In this document: positions 58,069 to 64,000 of the stretch, piece after piece
Layout of the letters: the number at the start of each line of letters is the position of its first letter
How positions within the stretch are numbered: position 1 is the first letter of the stretch
Source of the DNA: Polyangium fumosum
GTDB taxonomy: Bacteria; Myxococcota_A; Polyangia; Polyangiales; Polyangiaceae
Reading direction: 5' to 3'
Assembly (NCBI RefSeq): GCF_005144585.1
Contig: NZ_SSMQ01000042.1
Location: forward strand, 1-64,000
DNA length: 64,000 nt
Position numbers and translations under genes: made by a program
Notes under the pieces: model-generated
Databases searched by the model: none
What the model saw: only the letters and a program-made list of their open reading frames with translations
Told to the model about the DNA's origin: nothing

Positions 58069-61000
58069 TCAGTTCGTGGTTTTGCCGGCGAGCAGGTCCG
58101 CGGCCGTCTTGCGGATGCGCGGCTCCGGGTCGCTCGCGGAGAGCTTGCGCAGGATGGGCTCGGCGGCGGCGCGATCGAGCGAGGCCATCGAGAGGGCTGC
58201 GGCCTCGCGCACGAGGGCATACGGGTCCTCTTGCGCGATCGTGGTGAGGGTCTCGAACGCGACCCGGCCCGTCGCGCCCGCGCCGAGGCGGCCGAGCGCT
58301 TCGGCGGCGCGCACACGGAGCGGCCAGCTCGGCGCTTCACGGCCGAGGCGCGCGACGGCGGAAATGGTGGCCGGGTGTTTGACCCGGCCGAGCGCGGCGA
58401 GCGCCGCCCGTCGCACGCTCTCCTCGGGATCGGAGAGCGCGTCGATCACGGCGTCCTGCGCCTCCTTTTCGGGCCTCCGCGCGAGGAGCTCGACCGCGCG
58501 CGTGCGGACCTCGAGCGCCGGATGGCGGACGAGCGCGACGAACGCAGGCACGACGGCCGCGGCGATGCGCTCGATCGCGGCCGAGGTCGCGCGCGCCGAT
58601 TCGGGGTCGAGTTTGTCGTCGGGGCCGAGGAGCGGCGCGAGGGACAGCTCTACGTCGTTCGCAAGGAGCGCGTCCGCGACGACGCGCGCGCGATCGGGCG
58701 AGGTCGAGGCTGCGGCCACGGCGGCTCGTTCGAGCGAGGGCGCGAGCGCGACGAGCGCGCGGGCGCGGGCTCCCGCGACGCGCGCCGCGTCCGGGCCGAG
58801 GCCTGCGAGGATCTCCTTCATGGAGAGCGGACCATCGGGCACGGGCAGCGCCTCGCCCGTGCGGGAGAAGTTTTTCGTGGCGAGGGCGGTCGCGGCCGCG
58901 ACGGCGGTGCGGCGCATCGACTCGTCGGTCGCGAACAGGCTCGACGCGAGGGCGTTCTCGGCCGAGGCGCTCTGCGCGGCGTCACCCTTCGGCGCGAGGC
59001 GCGCGAGGGCGACGAGGGCCGCTTGCCGGAGGACCGGCTCGTTCGTGTCGGCGAGCGCGACGAGCATGTGGAGGTTGTCGCTCTGCGAGGTGCCGAGCTC
59101 CGCGAGCGCGTGCACGGCGGCGGCGCGCGCGGTGGCGCCGGCCTCGGGCGCGCGGGCGAGGGCCACGAGCGCGGTCGTGTATTTCTTGTCGTGCGTGAGC
59201 CCGAGGCCGAGGGCCGCGACGCCGCGCACCTCCGGCGAGGTCGAGCCGAGAAGTTTGACCAGCAAAGGTTCGGCCTTCTTGTCGCCCATGCGCGCCACGC
59301 CCCAGGCCGCGGCGACGGCGATGGAGTCGCTCGGCAGGAGGGCCGCGCCCGTGTCCTTCGGCGCGAGCATCTGCTCGTACCGCGGCAGGATCGACGGGTC
59401 GCGCAGGGCGCCGCAGGCGATCATGGCCCGCACGCGCAGGCTCTTGTCGGCCTGGCCCGTCGCGTAGTTGTAGAGGGCCGGGCCGGCGCTCTTGTTCTCG
59501 ACGTACGCGAGGACCTCGATCGCGATCTTCTGCTGCGACTCCTTGTCGTCGGCGAGCGCGTCGAGCAGCGGCTTGATCGCACGCGCGCCGATCTTCCCGA
59601 GCTCCGCGCGGGCCGCCCGCGCTGCGGGCGACGTGCCGCCCTCGTGGCGCACCTTCTGCACGAGCGGCAGCGTCATCGCGCCGTAAAGCTCGACGAGCAG
59701 GCGCCGGTAGATGCCCTTCTGCGGGTTGCCGACGGCGACGGGCAAGAGCTCGCGTTCGAGCGATTCGAGCGAGTTCTTGCCGAGGTTGATCTGCATGCTC
59801 ATGCGCGCCGCGCGCGAGACGAGCTCCTCGTCGGGCGAGGAGCGCACGACGCGGCGGAAGAGCCTGTCGGCCTCGTCGACCTGGCCACTCGACAGGAGCA
59901 GCTCGGCGAGGTCGAAGTAGACCGGGAAGAGCCTGTCGTTCCGCTGGATGGCTTGCCTGTACTCGGCGATCGCGTGCGGAAAATCCTGCCGCCGTCGGTA
60001 CATGTCGCCGAGCTTCTGGTGGCCGTTCGCGTCCTCGGGCGAGAGCTCGACGGCGCGCGCCGCGTACTTGATGGAATCGTCGTCGCGGTAGAGCTCGGCC
60101 GCGTACTGGGCCATGCGCTGGTAGAACTCGCGCGCGCGCTTCGGGTTCACCTCGACGAGCTTTTCGAGGACGCCGATCGCGCCGAGCAGGTTCTGCTCCA
60201 GCACGAGGATCCGTTCGAGCGCGAGCAGGCTCTCCTCGTCGCCGGGCGCGAGCTCGGTGACCTTGCGCAACGTGGCCTCGGCGTCCGCGAGGCGATGCAG
60301 GCGGCGCTGCACCTCGGCGAGCAGCCGGCCGGCTTCGAGGTCGGGCGGGGTGCCGTTGAAGCGCGCGGTGAGCGGCGCGACGCGGCTCGGCAGCTCGTGC
60401 GCGAGCGACCACAGGCTCACGATGTGCGTGCGCGCCTCGCGTGCGAGGAGTTTGTCGTTCTGCGACCCGGCGAGCAGCTCCTCCCAGATCACGCGCGCCT
60501 CGGCGTACCGCTGCGCCGCGCTGCCGAGCGTCGCGGCCGTGCGCTCGATCGCGACGGCGAGGTTTTTCTTGTACCGGACGTTGGTCGGTTCGAGCTGGAC
60601 GGCCTCGCGCAGCGCGTTCAGCGCTTCGAGCGGCATGTCGTGGTCGAGGTAGACCTCGCCGAGGAGGGAGTTCGCCCGCGCGCGGTTCGGCACGACCTGC
60701 TTGATGCGCGCCCACGTCTCCAGCGCCTTTTTTTTGTCGCCGGCCTGGTAGTAGCGATCGCCGAGGTCGACGATGTACGTGTGGTCGGCGCCGCCGGAGG
60801 CCGCGAGCTTCTGCAGGACCTTGAGGGCCTTGTCCTTCTCCTCGACGCGCTCGTAGAAGTCGGCGACGGCGGCGAGGATCTCGGGCTCGCTGCCGACGCG
60901 CGCCTCGAGCTCGGTCAGGAGCTTCAGCGCCTTCGGGCGATCGCCGCGCTGGATGAGCGTCTCGCAGAGCTCGAAGACGAAGTCCGGGTTGCCGGGCGCG

Positions 61001-62214
61001 GCCTTGATGAGCGCCTCGTATTCCTTGATCGCCGCGTCGAGCTCGCCCGCGGTCTGCAGGAGGTGCACGAGCTTCAGGCGTACGTCGATCGCGCGGCTGT
61101 CGATGCCGAGCACCTTGCGGTACGTGGCGATCGCCTTGTCGACGTCGCCGGTCTCTTCGTAGAGGCCGCCCAGCGTGGCGAGGCGCTGCGCGTCCTGCGC
61201 CTTTTCGGCTTCGAGGATCGGGATGAGCTCGGCGAGCTTGCCTTCGGCGCGGAAGGCGTCGGTCATGATGACCAGGATCTCGGCGCGCACGCCGGCCGCG
61301 CCGCCCGCGACCGTGAGCGCGCGCTTGAGCACGCTGAGCGCCTCCTCGGTCTTCTTCTGCCGCGCGAGGACCTGGCCGAGATCGCGGAGCGCCGGCGCGA
61401 GGGCGCGGTTGTCGCCGGCGGCCGCTTTCACGAGCTCGCGGAACTCGACCTCGGCGCGATCGTAGAGCGAGCGCGCGAGCAGCTCCCGGCCGAGCTCGGC
61501 CTTCACGAAGAGCGAGCCCTGCGCGGCCTTCACGAGCGCGTCGTGGTGCTTCTTCGCGGCCTCGAAGTCCTTCAGATCGAGGCAAAGCCCGAGGAGCGTG
61601 CGTGTCGTCTGCTCGAAGTCCGGGCCGGGCTTGAGCAGGGCGAGGGCTTTTTCGTAGCTCGCGCGGGAGGCGGACTTGTCGCCGCGCTCGGACTGGAGCT
61701 GCGCGAGGGCGAGGATGGCCTGCGGATCGTTCGGCTTCTCGGCGATCGCGGCCTCGTACGTCTTGACGGCGTCCTCAGGGCGGCCGTCGAGCTTGTAGAT
61801 GCCGGCGAGCGCGACCTTCGCGGCCCAGGCGTCGGTGCCCGGCGTGGCGGCACGTTTTTCGAACTCCTCGACGAGCTTCTTGATGTTGCCGTCGCGCTCC
61901 CGATAGAGCTGCGAGAGCCGCTGGAGCGGGAACGGCGCGCTCGGCTGCGAGATGACGATCGCCGTGTACCGCGCGATGAGCGCGTCGCTCCCCGGGCCTT
62001 TGCCCGTCGCGTCGGCGTCGCCCTGCGGCTGCTTCGGCTGCTTCGGCTGCGCGGGCCGGCTCCCGCCGCCGGGCTGCGGGTTCGGCTTCGGGGGCTTCTT
62101 GCGGTTGCGCCCGGACGGGTCGAAGTCTGCGGCCTCGGCGCTGGGCGGCGCGAGGACGGTCGCGGCGAAGGGCAAGCCGAGGAGCAAGCAGCCGGCGAGG
62201 ACGTGGGAGCGCAC
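58069..62214 (-). CDS. Exported TPR and HEAT-repeat protein
   Basis: 1381 residues from GTG 62214. Signal peptide (LAGCLLLGLPFAATVLAPPSAEA). Basic Pro/Lys/Gln linker (NRKKPPKPNPQPGGG). About 20 TPR-like helix pairs fill residues 80-850 (for example AIAEKPNDPQAILALAQLQSE, LKLVHLLQTAGELDAAIKEYEALI, GHQKLGDMYRRRQDFPHAIAEYRQAI). The C-terminal 500 residues are HEAT repeats of the PBS-lyase type (IAVAAAWGVARMGDKKAEPLLVKLLG, VRGVAALGLGL, SVRRAALAALGRVKHPATISAVARL). It is a scaffold, probably periplasmic. No enzyme motif. Single gene with a convergent partner 23 nt away. Confidence 0.85.
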   Translation of the reverse strand: MRSHVLAGCLLLGLPFAATVLAPPSAEAADFDPSGRNRKKPPKPNPQPGGGSRPAQPKQPKQPQGDADATGKGPGSDALIARYTAIVISQPSAPFPLQRLSQLYRERDGNIKKLVEEFEKRAATPGTDAWAAKVALAGIYKLDGRPEDAVKTYEAAIAEKPNDPQAILALAQLQSERGDKSASRASYEKALALLKPGPDFEQTTRTLLGLCLDLKDFEAAKKHHDALVKAAQGSLFVKAELGRELLARSLYDRAEVEFRELVKAAAGDNRALAPALRDLGQVLARQKKTEEALSVLKRALTVAGGAAGVRAEILVIMTDAFRAEGKLAELIPILEAEKAQDAQRLATLGGLYEETGDVDKAIATYRKVLGIDSRAIDVRLKLVHLLQTAGELDAAIKEYEALIKAAPGNPDFVFELCETLIQRGDRPKALKLLTELEARVGSEPEILAAVADFYERVEEKDKALKVLQKLAASGGADHTYIVDLGDRYYQAGDKKKALETWARIKQVVPNRARANSLLGEVYLDHDMPLEALNALREAVQLEPTNVRYKKNLAVAIERTAATLGSAAQRYAEARVIWEELLAGSQNDKLLAREARTHIVSLWSLAHELPSRVAPLTARFNGTPPDLEAGRLLAEVQRRLHRLADAEATLRKVTELAPGDEESLLALERILVLEQNLLGAIGVLEKLVEVNPKRAREFYQRMAQYAAELYRDDDSIKYAARAVELSPEDANGHQKLGDMYRRRQDFPHAIAEYRQAIQRNDRLFPVYFDLAELLLSSGQVDEADRLFRRVVRSSPDEELVSRAARMSMQINLGKNSLESLERELLPVAVGNPQKGIYRRLLVELYGAMTLPLVQKVRHEGGTSPAARAARAELGKIGARAIKPLLDALADDKESQQKIAIEVLAYVENKSAGPALYNYATGQADKSLRVRAMIACGALRDPSILPRYEQMLAPKDTGAALLPSDSIAVAAAWGVARMGDKKAEPLLVKLLGSTSPEVRGVAALGLGLTHDKKYTTALVALARAPEAGATARAAAVHALAELGTSQSDNLHMLVALADTNEPVLRQAALVALARLAPKGDAAQSASAENALASSLFATDESMRRTAVAAATALATKNFSRTGEALPVPDGPLSMKEILAGLGPDAARVAGARARALVALAPSLERAAVAAASTSPDRARVVADALLANDVELSLAPLLGPDDKLDPESARATSAAIERIAAAVVPAFVALVRHPALEVRTRAVELLARRPEKEAQDAVIDALSDPEESVRRAALAALGRVKHPATISAVARLGREAPSWPLRVRAAEALGRLGAGATGRVAFETLTTIAQEDPYALVREAAALSMASLDRAAAEPILRKLSASDPEPRIRKTAADLLAGKTTN

Positions 62215-62335
62215 GAGCGCAGGGTATCACGCGGAGACGCGTCGAGCCTGCTCGCACCACGCGGCGCGGGCGGGCCCGTCCGCGCGCCCTGGGAAGCCCG
62301 GCATCACGGGACATTCTCCGCGGACGCACGTGGTC

Positions 62336-64000
62336 TCAGGGCTGCGTCGCGGCGGCAAATGCGGCGCGGTAGGCGGGCAGGAGGCGGCGCGCGCCCGCGG
62401 GGGTGAGGTGATGGTGGTCGCAGTAGAGGGAGCGGCCGTCGACGCCCGCGATCGGGAGGCCCTCCGTGGTGGAGAGCGCGCCGATGGAGTCGACGAGCGT
62501 CGCGCCGGCGGCGACGATCTCCGATTCGAAGGCTTGCATCGGGCTCGGCACGTGAAGCTCCGCCAGCGTGACCTCGCCGCTCGGCGGAGCGAGGCCGACG
62601 AGGGCGCGCCGCGCGAGCTCTTGCGGCACGTCGACCGCGTATTTCGGCACCTCGCGCTGGAACCAGACGCGCACGCCGAGCGCCCGGAGATCCTTGATGG
62701 TCAAAAGGAGGGCCTTCACGAGCGGGTCGTGGCTCGGCGGATCTTCGCGGAAGTACGAGCTCCAGTAGGCGACCAGGACGACGTCGGTGATGCCGGCGGT
62801 CGGGATCAACTCGAAGAGGGACTCGCTGTACGGCAAGGCCCGTTCGTTGAGGCCATACGTTTCACGCACGTAATATCCCCGCACGGGCGCGGTCGAGGCG
62901 TGGGTCGCGACGAGCCCTTTCCAGCCGACGTCGCGGCATGCCTCATCGATCGCAGACATGACGGCCATGGCGTGGCTGTCGCCCCAGACGAGGACCGTCG
63001 GGTCTTTGTCCTCGTCGCGGACGCCGATCGAAGGCAGGTTCCGCGCGCGCATTCGATCGAGGCCGACGATGTGCAGGTATTTCGGGTCGATCTTGGCGTC
63101 GAGCCATCCGAGCGCGGCCGGCGGGACCTGCGAAATCTCTCCATGCGCGGAAATGGAGGCGCCGCCGAGCAGGAGCGCGCCCATGGCGACGGCGGTCCCG
63201 ACCCCGACCCAGGCGCGGCTCCGGCGCGGCCGAGGTTTGCGGAAGGGTTGCTCGACGAAACGCCACGAAAGCACGGCCAGCACGAACGCGCCGAGGACGA
63301 CCGCGCTGCGAAAGAGCCACGCGTCGCCGCCCACTTTCCAGGAATGGGCGATCGCGAGCGGAGGCCAGTGCCAGAGGTAAAACGAATACGAGACGAGGCC
63401 GAGGAAGACGAACGGGCGTGAGGCGAGCGCGAGGCCGCTCCAGGTGGGCGGCGGTCCGGCCACGCTGCGCAGGTTTGCCAGGAGGAACAGGAGCGCCCCG
63501 AGGCACGGCGCGGCGGCGGCCACCCCGGGGAAGGGGGTTTCCCGGGTGAAGAGAAGGGAGCACGCGGCGATCAGCGTGAGGCCGCCGATCGAAAGGAGCT
63601 CACGCGCGTGGCCGAGGCGCGCGAGGGGTTTGGCAGGGACGAAGGCGAGGAGCGCGCCGGCGAGCAGTTCGAAGGCGCGCGCGGGGAGGAGGTAGAAGGC
63701 CGACGGTGGGTCGATCCGCGTGATGCGGATGCTCGCGGCCAGGCTCAGCGCGGCGGTGATCCCGAGGACGAGCGCGAGGCGCAGGTGCGAGCGCTTCACG
63801 AGGCGAAACGCGAGGAGGAGCAGGGGCGGGAACAGGAGGTAAAACTGCTCCTCGACGGCGAGCGACCACGTGTGGAGCAAGGGTTGCTCCTCGGCGCGCG
63901 CGGAGAAGTAGCCGAGGTTGTTCCGGTAAAACACGTTCGAGGCGAAGGCCGCGAGGTACATGGCCGAGCGGCCGACGCCTTCGAGCGCGTCCGGCGGGAG
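62336..64000 (-). CDS. Acyltransferase (OafA/YrhL type) with SGNH domain, cut at window end
   Basis: 554 residues are visible; the N-terminus lies beyond 64000, and the frame is open to the window edge. The first visible part reads ALEGVGRSAMYLAAFASNVF, the helix before the catalytic loop. LLHTWSLAVEEQFYLLFPPL (His-x(9)-E-E-Q-F) is the acyltransferase-3 core. About nine transmembrane helices follow. An SGNH-type domain at the C-terminus has VLVWGDSHAMAV (block I, GDS), then DHHHLTPAGARRL (Asp-x-x-His of block V). This full set is that of O-antigen or peptidoglycan O-acetylases. Inner membrane, catalytic SGNH part facing the periplasm. Acceptor unknown. It is 121 nt from the TPR/HEAT gene start. 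Confidence 0.9.
   Translation of the reverse strand, partial: LPPDALEGVGRSAMYLAAFASNVFYRNNLGYFSARAEEQPLLHTWSLAVEEQFYLLFPPLLLLAFRLVKRSHLRLALVLGITAALSLAASIRITRIDPPSAFYLLPARAFELLAGALLAFVPAKPLARLGHARELLSIGGLTLIAACSLLFTRETPFPGVAAAAPCLGALLFLLANLRSVAGPPPTWSGLALASRPFVFLGLVSYSFYLWHWPPLAIAHSWKVGGDAWLFRSAVVLGAFVLAVLSWRFVEQPFRKPRPRRSRAWVGVGTAVAMGALLLGGASISAHGEISQVPPAALGWLDAKIDPKYLHIVGLDRMRARNLPSIGVRDEDKDPTVLVWGDSHAMAVMSAIDEACRDVGWKGLVATHASTAPVRGYYVRETYGLNERALPYSESLFELIPTAGITDVVLVAYWSSYFREDPPSHDPLVKALLLTIKDLRALGVRVWFQREVPKYAVDVPQELARRALVGLAPPSGEVTLAELHVPSPMQAFESEIVAAGATLVDSIGALSTTEGLPIAGVDGRSLYCDHHHLTPAGARRLLPAYRAAFAAATQP

Noticed and set aside
57820-62406. Plus-strand open frame of 1528 codons opposite the TPR/HEAT gene
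   Set aside because: Low-complexity Arg/Glu/Val-rich translation, antisense to a solenoid protein with obvious repeats. No start signal.
1-64000. tRNA or rRNA genes
   Set aside because: None of the conserved arms or long rRNA-like stretches were seen in the intergenic regions read. A covariance-model search would be needed to exclude them fully.

Overview
This is a high-GC window (most coding stretches read 67-70% G+C by eye) from a large bacterial chromosome. It is most likely a myxobacterium of the Polyangium/Sorangium group. The reasons are the many lipoproteins with Gly/Ser/Ala-rich linkers after the lipobox, Ser/Thr protein kinases fused to WD40 repeats, a kinase next to an ECF sigma factor, GAF/PAS/STAS proteins with no kinase output, and many hypothetical exported proteins. 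This placement is inference from gene content; the window holds no rRNA or marker set. No tRNA, rRNA, CRISPR array or insertion sequence was seen.

Layout. 0-13.7 kb: lipoproteins and carbohydrate-related genes (a GPH-type symporter, a large exported protein of possible polysaccharide-lyase type, a Kelch-like lipoprotein, a GH5 glycosidase), mixed with small enzymes (DUF1428, GST, SDR, methyltransferase). A tandem array of short palindromes at 9.1-9.5 kb lies beside a lipoprotein gene that appears frameshifted. 13.9-18.8 kb: an island with visibly lower G+C in its sigma-factor and beta-lactamase-fold genes. It holds a membrane Ser/Thr kinase with a shortened C-lobe, an ECF-like sigma factor and a secreted beta-lactamase-fold protein with two Cys-rich repeats. 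18.9-25.8 kb: a SEC-C protein, a PepSY-like exported protein, a 1054-residue MFS/spermidine-synthase fusion, a LysM lipoprotein and a MerC-like protein. 26-39.4 kb: a signalling block with a FIST-STAS operon, a tryptophan-dioxygenase-like/SnoaL fusion, a thioesterase, a dicarboxylate symporter, a kinase-WD40 protein and a 1448-residue ATPase-like/GAF/PAS/STAS protein. 39.5-48.2 kb: an unknown lipoprotein, an M16 peptidase pair, an LNS2 (lipin-type) lipoprotein coupled to a YkgJ-type Cys-cluster protein, and a PDZ lipoprotein. 48.2-64 kb: a nucleotidyltransferase with a 59-residue partner, tsaD, a PAS-STAS protein, a TetA-like MFS exporter, a nested palindromic element, speA, a small basic protein, a ferritin-like protein, a GNAT, a 1381-residue TPR/HEAT protein and an acyltransferase cut by the window end.

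How parts may work together. Three separate loci (27.1, 35.1 and 50.7 kb) encode RsbR-like STAS modules fused to coiled coils, GAF or PAS sensors. They could feed a partner-switching (stressosome-like) network whose kinase and phosphatase lie elsewhere. speA and the spermidine-synthase fusion both touch polyamines but are 30 kb apart. Convergent gene pairs are packed extremely tightly, with stop codons abutting or overlapping. The two most unusual non-coding structures are a base-exact palindrome of palindromes at 53,561-53,839 and a ~21-nt-period array of palindromes at 9,101-9,523.
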